From: Amphimedon queenslandica
Lineage: Eukaryota > Porifera > Demospongiae > Haplosclerida > Niphatidae
Length of the DNA: 64,000 bases
Direction of reading: 5' to 3'
Assembly: GCF_000090795.2 (NCBI RefSeq)
Contig: NW_003546307.1
Coordinates: 29,885-93,884 of the forward strand
The notes beneath the pieces were generated by a model. That model was not told the DNA's origin and did not search any database. It saw nothing but the letters and a program-made list of their open reading frames with translations. Both the position numbers and the translations under genes were made by a program. This document shows positions 1-42,708 of this stretch, in pieces. Each line of letters begins with the position of its first letter. Position 1 is the first letter of the stretch.

Positions 1-1726
1 TGCTGACACTGGCTTTCCTTATATGGCATTAAGGGAAGAGAGTCATTTGCCAGTAATGAGAGACAGTTTAGTAGTTCTAGTCTGTTCCTTTTTATTCATT
101 AGTCTTGTTCCCACTTGATGCTGGCAGCTGCTTCGTACATTATAAGCAGGTGTCCTCAATGTCGCACTATTTTAAAAGAATACTTTGTAGCCTTTACTTG
201 TATGAGTTTGTATAGTAGTATAGTGTATTGGATTAATGGAGGAGTATGTATGTGTGTATCTGCTTATTAAAGTGTTTATTTATTTGTGCATATCACATTA
301 TGTCTCATTAGCTTCAGAGTCTACTAGTACACAGCCCCTTAATTACAATTAAAGGGGATTGTCTTTATTAATGATTATTGTTATTGCAGTAATTGTCGTC
401 ATATTGTAAACATGTTTTTCCAATTATTATTTTCGGTTGGTTGATAACAAATTTCTAAGTTGTTTGTCTCCCATTGACACAAGATTAATTGTGTATACAG
501 TTTACATATCTACATTTCCCTTTCTCTCCGTGTCAGTTTGTATAAACTCTCACTTACACATGTGTATTGATTTGTTTGCCTGCTTTGCTGGCCCCTGCTT
601 GCATTGAACTGTTTGTGTAGCTTCGAGCATCTTATATAATCTTATCCAGCAGCTGTGGGCTGTTTGGGGGCATTATTTTATTCATTTTTAAATTTCGAAC
701 TTGTTTTTCCATCACCTTCTCTGTAAATTCTTTAGTCTCTCCTTCCCTCTTCTTTATGAGGTGCAAAAGAGATTACAATATTTGTACAATAATAATATAT
801 GCATGGCAATCTGTTCATTTCATCCATTGGTTACATTCCTGTTATCATTAGATTTTCTTGTTACATTCAATACATGGACTAGCTCCTTGTTTACTCCAGT
901 GACTCTCTCTCATGTCCAGTTCTGTGTTCAAATTATTGGCATATTTTCTTTGACTTATGAGGCCTCTGTGTGTCCTCTTGTTTTTATTTTCTGTTTTATA
1001 TCCTTGTTCTTGTGTATTTATGGAGTAATAACATGTTTTGATTCGCTTGTCTTCATTTCCTTTATCACATTTACCCAATTTGCTCCAATCGACTTGTGAC
1101 TCGTCAGCACTTCTCTCCCACTTTCCTTTTTATCCAAATAGTTACTTTTTCTTCTCCCTCCCTCCCTCTCTCCCTCTCTCTCTCTCTCCCTCCCTCCCTC
1201 CCTCCCTCTCTCTCTTTTTCTTTCTTCTTCCTCTCTTTCTTTAGATACCCATCTCTTTGTTGATACTAATTCACTTGTTCCTTTGAAGCACAGTCTTGGG
1301 TAAGTAGTTATTAGTAAAGTTTAGTCTTCACACTGTATCTTTGTGTTGCCTAGAATCTATTGAAAAGATACTTTGGGAAAAAGGGGCATAATGTACATAT
1401 GCCATTAGTGAAGACTTAAAAGCATACATACATACATGTACACTTTCATCCAAATCCACATGATTTTGTATCCCATTCAACTTTTGTTTAGTGTTTTTGC
1501 TTCATTCATTTTGGCTAGGTTTAGTAATTATTTCCCTTTTTTTGAAAGCTTTTAAGTAGTCCCTTGCCAAAATAGACTGGCCTAAAAGCAAGCCGCCCAA
1601 GTATAGCCAATACAGCTGTCTCTCACACGCATTAGTTATGCATGTGTAGACTTTGAATTCTCTTTTTGATGTGTCTTTCTTCATATGTACTTTTAAACAT
1701 TGCAATGCTTTTACTGATACATGTAG
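1..1726. other. AT-rich non-coding stretch with CT-rich simple repeat
   Basis: I see no convincing exon here. A CT/CCCT-rich low-complexity tract occupies about 1156-1243. Small open frames such as the one around 701-1099 are Phe/Leu/Ser-rich translations of AT-rich DNA. It is probably intron or upstream sequence of the TALPID3 homologue. Confidence 0.5.
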
Positions 1727-32726
<31,000 letters not shown>

Positions 32727-32891
32727 TTATAGGACAAAAATAGCAACCATATATATATTCACTTTATTTTATGTTATTTTATTCAAAAAAAATTAATAAT
32801 AATTAAAAATAAAATAAAATTAAAAATTAAGGCATGTGATGTCATAGTTAAACTCGGAAGTGACATCACTTAATTTCCAACCACGTGTGTC
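32727..32891 (+). promoter_or_regulatory. Compact intergenic region and CEBPZ promoter
   Basis: Only 165 bp separate the TALPID3 stop from the CEBPZ ATG. The distal half has an ETS-like/CRE-like composite CGGAAGTGACATCA at 32855-32868 and an E-box CACGTG at 32882-32887, just before the ATG. The first half is an A/T-rich run that probably includes the TALPID3 3' end. Confidence 0.55.
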
Positions 32892-34631
32892 ATGGCTGAT
32901 GTAATGGATGAAGATTCCGGCTCTGATTTTGGTGACTGGAGCGGATTAGAGGACGTAAGAGGAAGAGAGAGATCATTTAATGAGTATTGAATTATGTTAG
33001 GATGATGATGAAGACATTATGTTGTATGGAGAAGAGGAAAAGGGTACAAATATTACCACATCTGATGTGAGTCTCCATAGATATAATAATAATTATTATC
33101 ATTTGAGGTCTCTAATTAGGTATCAGATTTCATGCAAAGGATCGGGCTTTCCTCTTGCATGTCCCAGCCTGATTGGGGGAGCTGGCCAGCCCAACCCAGC
33201 AAAGATAAGAAGAAAATGAAGGAAATTATTAACCCTCGTCCAGCTAAAAATAAAAAAGAATTAGCTCCGCCCATCAGCAATGGAAAACTAAAGAAGAATA
33301 AATCAACCATTCCAGTTAAGAAAGAGGTTATCCATCTTGTCAATGGAAAGCAGGAAAAACTAGCTTCTGAAGCAAAGAAGAAAAATGCTCTTAAGATGAG
33401 GAAAGATGCACCTGCTCTCAAGCCTAGGAAAAGAAACAATGAAGTGAAAGAACCATCCTCCACTGGTGTTAATGCAGAGGCAGCCCCTGTAATTACTCCT
33501 GATGATATAAAGAGCAGCATGTCAATCAATGTTAGTGATGAATTTCTGTGAAGCATTATTATTTTTTTTTTCTGATAGGCTACAGAGGGTGGGACTGTAA
33601 TGAACATGGCGTCAAAAGAATTAGAGGATAGATTATTGAAGCTGGAATTTAAGGAACACTCTAAGGTCCTGGTTCCAATGGAGATTGATAAACTATGGCA
33701 CGAAGAGGTTAGCAATTACTGTAGCACTGAGTTAGCCTTTATACCTTCCTCTCCCCCCTCTCTCTCTCTCTCTCTCTCTCTCCTTTCCTCCTGTATAATG
33801 TTACCATAGTCTAATTCTGATAACGGCACAGTAGTAGTATCACAGCCAGTGCTAGATCATGTGCTCTCTGTGGCTGGTCAAATTATGACTTGTGAATTGA
33901 AGCTATACAGACAATGTAAGGAGGAGGAGGAGGAGGAGTGGGTTTTGTTGATGTAGTTCATTTATAGTGAGGGAGAAGAAGAGAGGCCGGGACGTCCAAT
34001 GGCTCAAGACTGTTCTCTCCTCTGGGACTCTTAACGATAAGATGGCCGCCATGACCCTTCTCATTCAAGTAATTATTATTGTTATTGTTGTTGTTATTGT
34101 TGTTGTTGTTATTGTTGTTATTATTATTAGGAGTCTACGGTACATTCTCTCTCCACTATTGATTTCTTTATAGCAATGAGCAAGAAACGTAGCAAAAGGG
34201 AAAATCTACTTGCCATCGGTATGGTAATGATGATATATGACATACCCAGATTTATAAAATTGTGTTTAAAAATGTCATTTTGTATTTCAGATCATTTTAA
34301 AGATCTTTTGATTTCTGATGTCCTTCCAGAGTCTCGTAAGCTAAAATACATTAAACAGCGTCCACTTGATAAGTTAATTGATGGTGATGGGTGTGGTCCT
34401 GTAACATTTGATCCTCGAGTTCTCTTTCTGTGGCACTTTGAGCATCAGTTGAAGACCAAATACTGTCATTTCGTAGAACTACTGAAGGTTATTAAATCAC
34501 GTGTATAATAGTGTAACTAATAGTATAATTTGTTTCTGTGTTTTAGGAGCTTTTGCATGACCCTGTTGCTGAAATTAGAGAGAAAATAACTGGTACTTGT
34601 TACAAAAAGAATCCTACATTTTATTCCACCT

Positions 34632-34674
<43 letters not shown>

Positions 34675-36842
34675 TTCTTTAGGTGTTGTTTTTGATCTTT
34701 TATATCACAGACCAGAGCAAGAGCAAGTAAAACCATCTGCTTGTTCCCTTTCTTCCATTGTTACTTTTTATTGTTTAGCTATTGTTGAAAATACTTGTCA
34801 ATAAGTTAGGCGATCCCAACAGAAAAATTGCATCGAAGTGCATTCTATTGTTGCAGAAACTTTGTATGTTCATCTTGTTAATTTTTTGTCATTTTTGCCT
34901 CTTCTTATCTCAGTGACTCAGCATGTGAACATGAAATTGATTGTTGTTCGTGAGATTGAATCACTTTTATATCGACCAAACATCTTATCAAAAACACAGT
35001 TAGTACAATCACTATTGAATTCAATCCACTCCTAACTTATTCCCCATATAGATATTACTGCATTTGTTTCCTCAATCAAATCGTCATTGGTCCTTCTGAT
35101 CAACTCCTCCCACAGAAGCTGGTATCACTTTACTTTAGTTTCTTCAAGTTTTATGTCGACAAGAACGACTTTGATGCAAAAATATTGAGTGCACTGCTAA
35201 CTGGAGTGAACAGGGCGTTGCCCTTTCTGAAGAGTTAGTATATGAAAAATTGTGAAAAAAATCTTTTTTTAGCTTTTTTGGTATATAGTATAATTGTCGT
35301 CATTGTTATTTTTAGGTGACGTTCCATCGTTTGATGATCATTTAAATTCATTATTCAAGATATCACAGATTGGCCCATTGGCCACCAGCATACAGTCCCT
35401 CACTCTCCTTTATCAGGTCATGGAGAAAAGGACTTCGGTCTCTTCTCGGTTTTATCGGGCATTATATAGAAAACTGAGCAACCCCCAATTAAGTACACGT
35501 ACGGGTCAACAGGTAGGTGTGGTTATGGGTGTGGTTTTTTTGGTTTTAGAGTTTTAATTTGTAGGCCATGTTTTTGAATTTGTTGTTTAAATCTTTGAAA
35601 AGTGATCCTGAGTTGAACCGTAATAAGGTACTATACATTGTTCATAGTGTACGTGGTGACGTTACATGTGATACATGTATTTCTATAGGCTTACATGAAG
35701 CGTATCCTACAGTCATGTGACTATCACATGCCTCATTATGTGTGTGGGTGTCTACTGATTTTATCTGAAGTATGTTTAGTATTGATTATTCTTTTTCTTC
35801 TTATTATTTTTTGAATCTGCTCGTTCTCTTCCTTGCGAATCAGGTTCTTAAAGTGAAGCCGTTTCTTTGGCCGTTCGTTTTACAATCTGATCCTGACGAG
35901 AAATTTAAGGATGTTCCTGAAGATCTTTCAAGACATGAAAGAGAGGACTCTGAAGCTGAGGGAGAGAGAGAAGAGGAGGAAGATGAAGAAGATAAAAACA
36001 CAGAAATTTACAGCTTGACAGCAAGAGACCCATCCTATTGTAAAGCAGAACTAACCACTTTATGGGAACTAACGAGAGTAAATAAAAAATTAACAATTAA
36101 ATAATACAAAAATATTATTTAATTCTTATTTTTATTATTTTGTTGTTTCTAGTTGACTCATCACTATCATCCTTCAGTTCAAGCGTTTGCAACTCAATTG
36201 GCATCTGTGAGTTCCTTTTGACCACACCTACTCACCACACCCATTTTAGGGGAATGCTATTTTATATGACGGCGATCCTCTCAGTGATTTTACAATTATC
36301 CGGTTCCTGGATCATTTCGTGCACAAGAACCCTAAACAAAAATCTTCTGACCATGGGGGGTCGCTTATGCAGGTATTTGGAAATTTTGGCAATTTTTTAA
36401 ATTTTTTGTTTAAAGCCAACGGGTAGCTTGATAAAAACTGAAGTGTATACTCTACCAGGTAAGGGGTGGGGTCTGTTTGTTGCTATGGTAACGTAATCGC
36501 AGGGTCTATTTCTGAACTGGCAAAGATGAATGAGAACGAAGTTAGAAATGACCTTCAGTTTATACACAAGTGAGACAGCAGTAGTTAATAATTTTAAAAT
36601 CATGATCTCTCTCTCTCCCTCTCTCTCTCTCAAGGTTTATGAGAAGAGATGTTGAGATGCATAAAGTTGATCCGACTAAAGCCACAAAGCTGAGCAGGAG
36701 AGAAAGGAAGAGGAAAAAGAGCAAAGATACCGCCCTACTTTCAGACAAGGAGGACGAAGAGATTGAAGAAACTGCTGATTTTGCTAGGTAAGACAATCTA
36801 AATTTCAATTTATAGCAGCTATGGTTTCCAACACATAATCAA

Positions 36843-36888
<46 letters not shown>

Positions 36889-38056
36889 GTCACAGTGAGT
36901 TTAAGAAACAAGTTGAGAATGAAAAGAAAAATAAGAAGAAAAATGTTAAAAAGAAAAAGAAAGCTTCCAGTGACAATAGCGAAGACAGTGCATCAGAAGG
37001 TAGTGCATTCTAATTGATCAACTATGAATAATTAATTAATCTATGAATAATTAATTAATCTATGACTATATAATTAGGTGATTACAGTGACATGAGTTTT
37101 AGTGACTTTGAGGATAGCATGGACGACGTTTCTGATGAAGAGGAGGAGGAGAGAGGAAGAACTAAGAGAAAGAAGAAGGAAGACCTCGACCAAATGGAGA
37201 GACTTTTATTGGATAACCTTTCATCTTCCGATGAAGAGGGTGGAGATGATGTGACAATGAATAATAAAAGAGGAAGACAGAAAGAGGATGAGATGGATTT
37301 CAATAACAAATCAAAGAGGTAGGCTCTATACTGTAGTCCATAGTACCTATTTTTGAGCCTCATGTTTTACCTTATAAGTCAAAAATTTGTGGCTGGAATT
37401 GACTTAAGAAACAGCTTACATGTACCTTTTATCTCCTTTTATTAGGACAAAGAACAGTTCCGTGTTCGCATCAGCTGAAGAAGTATTTCTTATAATTTTA
37501 GCTACTAATTTTTTACTATTTTGCTTAGTTTGCTCATCTCCTTGAAGGCTCCGATGAAAAAAGAAAGAAGTCGAAAGAGAGCAAGTGGGAGGAATTAAGA
37601 TCTTCTGACTATCGGGGGAGTGGGTTCAGAAGAGGCCAAGGAGGAAGAGGAAGAGGAAGAGGGAGAGGAGGAAGGGAAGAGAGAGGAGGAAGAGGAATGG
37701 GGAGGAGAGAAACAAGTAGAGGAAGAGGAGGTTTCAGAGGACAGCAACGAGGAAGAGGAGGAAGGGAAGAGAGAGGAGGAGGAGGAATGGGGAGGAGAGA
37801 AACAAGTAGAGGAAGAGGAGGTTTCAGAGGACAGCAACGAGGAAGAGGAGGAAGAACTAGAGGGGGAGGGAGAGGAGGAAGGGAAGAGAGAGGAAGAGGA
37901 GGAGGGAGGAGAGAAACAAGTAGAGGAAGAGGAGGAGGTTTCAGAGGAACTAGAGGACAGCAACGAGGAAGAGGAGGAATCGGGAGAGGAAAAGGGAAGG
38001 GAGGAAGAGGAGGGCAGAGGAAAGAAGTAAAATCTAAAGGGAGATATTTTTCCTGA
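32892..38056 (+). CDS. CEBPZ: CEBPZ / NOC1 (Mak21) ribosome-biogenesis factor, 26 exons
   Basis: Nucleolar CBF/Mak21-family protein acting in early 60S assembly (yeast Noc1). Exon boundaries, all phase-consistent, are 32892-32954, 33001-33066, 33120-33530, 33579-33707, 33810-33915, 33968-34068, 34131-34218, 34291-34487, 34547-34592, 34683-34726, 34779-34863, 34914-34998, 35052-35233, 35316-35512, 35565-35627, 35689-35769, 35844-36077, 36153-36206, 36250-36372, 36416-36458, 36503-36569, 36635-36787, 36896-36999, 37078-37318, 37446-37482 and 37529-38056, giving 1175 codons plus stop. Conserved blocks are GTLNDKMAAMTLLIQ, KTQYYCICFLNQ, ILSALLTGVNRALPF, QQAMFLNLLFKSLKSD, HHYHPSVQAFA and GDPLSDFTIIRFLDHFVHKN. 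Acidic and lysine-rich tracts and the VFASAEE/FAHLLEG motif follow. Unusually, the human-type basic tail is replaced by a roughly 150-residue RGG-rich tail with a 90-bp tandem repeat. Confidence 0.95.
37640..38040 (+). repeat. GA-rich internal tandem repeat encoding the CEBPZ RGG tail
   Basis: A near-perfect 90-bp repeat (copies start at 37697 and 37787, with further partial copies to about 37980) encodes a roughly 30-residue unit beginning MGRRETSRGRGGFRGQQRGR. The +1 frame is open for over 130 codons as a Glu-rich chain, and the opposite strand is open as a Ser-rich chain. Only the RGG frame joins in phase to the upstream CEBPZ exon. Confidence 0.9.
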
Positions 38057-38113
38057 TAATTAATTTATTATTTAATTTTATTTAATATTCATTGTTAATT
38101 TTGTAAATTAAAA

Positions 38114-40128
38114 ATGTCTTCCACATCTGTAATGATTCGACTTATTTCTGCTTCTGTTTGTGCCGCTAATAAATCTGGAGCCATCATCAGAGAAGTACTG
38201 AAAACAGGAGAGCTGGGCATTGTCCAGAAAGTAGGTTCAAGCCCAGGATCAATCATCTCAGTAATGACCTTTTACTGTGCTTTCTCCTCCCCTTTAATGA
38301 TAGGGTGTGAATGATCCTCAAACAGAAGCTGATAGGAGAGCTCAGAGATGCATTTCAGCCACCATTCAAAGTAGATTCCCTGAAATCAACCTGATCGGTG
38401 AAGAGGTACAGATATGTACACTAGAGTCAACATAATGAATGATGCATGCAGCAATCTTACAAAAATTAACATTAAACATTGTACAACAATATCTATAGGA
38501 TGTTGCAGTTGAAAGTGATGACTATACATTGGTCAAACCCGACGAAGAGAGTGACGATGTCTTAAAAGAGACGTGCCCTCCAGATTTAGTAAACCTTAAA
38601 GAAAATGACGTAATTTACAATAATGTTAATATTTTATTTGAAACGCTACCTTTGTTTAGTTGACGGTGTGGGTCGACCCTTTGGATGGCACAAAAGAATT
38701 CACTGAAGGTAGAGATCTACTGCAGATTAATGTGTATGCACTGGGTATTTTGCCAGAAATGAAAAGGAGCGAATTCTTTATTTTTATCATTTTCCTGATA
38801 CATATATGTGTTTTTATATTGTGTAGCAAGTTTGAGCTGATTCCGATCAAAATTAGATTTTTTATGAATTTTTAAAGTTACTCCAAAATTGGGCGAAATT
38901 CCCTAAACTATTATAGTACAGGGTGTTTGGCCAAATTTTGCCAAAAATGACTAGGAGACAATTCTCCATTTTTATAATATTTTCTGATACATATACATGT
39001 TCTTATGTTGTGTAGCAAGTTTGAGCCGATTCCGATTGAATTTGGATTTTTTATGAATTTTTAAAGTTGCTCCAAATGCCATGTATTGTATTGTAGTACT
39101 TTTCAGCTTATGAAACATGCTTTGTGGGAAGAACTGTACAGTATTAATAATATAAAATTCTTATGATGCTTAGCTTGTAGCTGTGAGAATATTGCCCATT
39201 TTGATAGGTTTCCCTGAACATGTGACTGTATTGATTGGTATATCGTATAATGAAAGACCAGTGGGTGGGGTCATTCATCAACCGTTCTACGGACCAACAG
39301 GACGTACAGTATGGGGTCTAGTAGGAGGAGCAGTGAAGGGTATGACACCAGTGGCTTCAGGGGACCCTGGAGAGAAGCTAAGTGAAGGAGGACTGAGGAT
39401 TGTCGTTACTAGATCACACATGAGCCAGACTGTTAGGGACGCTGTTGATGCTTTGAATCCAAAAGAGGTAATGCTGATATTAATACTGATATTAATACTG
39501 ATATCGATACTGATATTAAGATACTGTTGATATACTAACACTGATATTAGTACTATTGATATGCTAATATTAATACCACTAATTATATTGATGTTATACT
39601 TTGGCAGACTTCCCTTGAAGGCATGTTATTCTTAATAGTGTTTTGACTAGGAATATTATTTTGCATTTTTTATGCAAGTGTCTCTTTCAGCCTTTAGTCC
39701 AGTAGTAGTGATATCAGCCTTTCCTTTGAGATGCATGCCAGAAACAACTCCACACAGTCAAAATAATAATTATTATTTAACTATCAAAACTGGCAGCCAT
39801 AGCATCACATGATTCTTATCATCTACTCACTTCCTCAGTAGCAGTCAACCTTATACTCAAAATGTAGGGCAAACAACTCTAGCCTGTTTCTGAATATAAA
39901 GGTCAAATTTATAAAAATTTTAAGGACGTTGATTTACTTGAATATAGTCTATTAGACTTTGCCTAACAAAAACATGACGAGCCATCAACATGGTGTTGTT
40001 ATCCTTCACTCCCACACACACACACACACCATATCACTATTACAGCTACTATTAAGTCACACACACACAAAAAATAAAAATTGTATTTTATAACATTACA
40101 TCACCCAATCACTAATGATATTCACATT

Positions 40129-40159
<31 letters not shown>

Positions 40160-40462
40160 TTATTATTATTCATTTATCAATAGGTATTACACGTTGGAGG
40201 CAGCGGCAATAAGATCCTCATGGTATTAGAAGGAGCAGCTGATGCTTACGTGTACGCTAGCACTGGAACCAAGAAATGGGACACTTGTGCAGCAGAAGCA
40301 CTTGTAATGGCAGCTGGCGGTAAACTGACAAACGTTCATGGCTCCCACCTCCTCTATAACCCAACACAAATTATGAACAGCAAGGGAGTTGTCGTTACTA
40401 TGCGTGGGCATGATGACCTCATTGCTAGGATACCGTCACCTGTCAAAGCTAAATTTTGCTAA
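38114..40462 (+). CDS. BPNT1: 3'(2'),5'-bisphosphate nucleotidase (BPNT1), 6 exons
   Basis: Mg2+-dependent, lithium-sensitive phosphatase of the inositol monophosphatase superfamily; it hydrolyses 3'-phosphoadenosine 5'-phosphate to AMP in sulfate metabolism. Exons are 38114-38230, 38304-38405, 38499-38609, 38660-38708, 39208-39467 and 40184-40462, all phase-consistent (306 codons, near the human 308). Metal-binding motifs are present: IGEE at the exon 2 end and VWVDPLDGTKEFTEG in exon 4. The C-terminal motif GTKKWDTCAAEALVMAAGGK matches the family's WDxCAPE-type signature, with AAE in place of human APE. The ATG lies only 57 bp after the CEBPZ stop. Intron 4 (38709-39207) holds 178-bp repeat units; intron 5 (39468-40183) has microsatellites. 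The start was chosen because MSSTSVMIRLISASVCAA aligns with human MASSNTVLMRLVASAYSIA. Confidence 0.96.
38755..39110 (+). repeat. 178-bp intronic repeat family, two units
   Basis: Two units in BPNT1 intron 4. Both contain GTGTAGCAAGTTTGAGC and GATTCCGATC/GATTCCGATTG; the palindrome is degraded to AAACTATTATAGTACAGGG. They occupy most of the intron. Confidence 0.85.
39468..40183 (+). other. BPNT1 intron 5 with microsatellites
   Basis: Contains an ATTAATACTGAT-like tandem stretch near 39472-39535, AC repeats around 40015-40070 and an ATC repeat at about 40134-40160 just before the acceptor. No coding sequence was seen. Confidence 0.6.
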
Positions 40463-40623
40463 CTTCATGAAGAAGAATGATTAGGATACCTTTAAATTTA
40501 TTTTTCACATATTTATTATTATAATAGCATATTAGGGAAAACTTTGAAAAAAATAATAATTAATTTGCAAAAATCATCAATCTTAATATGTAATTGACAA
40601 ATTCAGCAATTAAGATGTTACAC

Positions 40624-40656
<33 letters not shown>

Positions 40657-40890
40657 ATGTAATAATTGGCAAAAATTATAGAATGAAAAGACACAGAAAA
40701 AGCAACTATAACAAAGAGCATGCTCAGTGCATCAATAATTAGAACTAAAATTAAATCAACAAAAAACAATATAGATAATAATATATATACACTTGGCTAA
40801 TAAAAATATATTTTCATGCGTGGAAGAACAACGGTTTGCGTGCGTGCTTGCATATATGTTAGTGTGTGTATGTATTGCAATCTTGTCCAT
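40463..40890. other. Convergent intergenic region between BPNT1 and LC3
   Basis: 428 bp of AT-rich DNA holding the 3' ends of two convergent genes. An AAT microsatellite lies at about 40626-40655. No further gene was seen. Confidence 0.6.
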
Positions 40891-42253
<1,363 letters not shown>

Positions 42254-42708
42254 TCTAATAAAAAAGGAAGAAAAGAGGGAGGGAGAGAGAGAGAAATTCA
42301 AAAGAGGAGAAACGAGAAAAATGCTAAAATTAACAAGATACAAGCGAGGACAAACAATACACATTCGCGTATTCTAACACAAAACCATGATGTTAAAAGG
42401 GCGGTAAAGTAAAGCAACTTACTTATATTTAGGTGATAGACTTGTCTTAGAGAATGGCAAGAAGGAACAGCGAACAAACTAATAACGCAATGCACAGCAA
42501 AGGTCAGGCCAGTGACACTGATGATGCCAGTTTATAAGTGGTAGGCGGAGAGAAATTTACACTTTTGCGTCAACATGTTCTGCGCATGCTCAGAACGTGG
42601 TTATCTATAGTCTAGCCACGCCTTACAAATTAGACTATTCCCGCGTACTCGATTTGTGCATGCGCAGATTGATCTGACACGTGTAATAAGTATCACACCC
42701 AAAGTGTC
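42254..42708. promoter_or_regulatory. Divergent promoter between LC3 (-) and NXF1 (+)
   Basis: 455 bp separate the two start codons. Two NRF1-like elements are visible: TGCGCATGCTCAG at 42581-42593 and, inverted, TGCATGCGCAG at 42657-42667. The former is identical at its core to an element in the BLOC1S5/PCLAF divergent promoter. Which element serves which gene is not known. Confidence 0.6.

Noticed and set aside
37595-37963. Ser-rich minus-strand open frame
   Set aside because: Antisense shadow of the same GA-rich repeat.
37620-38030. Glu-rich open frame overlapping the CEBPZ tail
   Set aside because: It is out of phase with every CEBPZ exon and results from the GA-rich repeat; the RGG frame is the one joined to VFASAEE/FAHLLEG.
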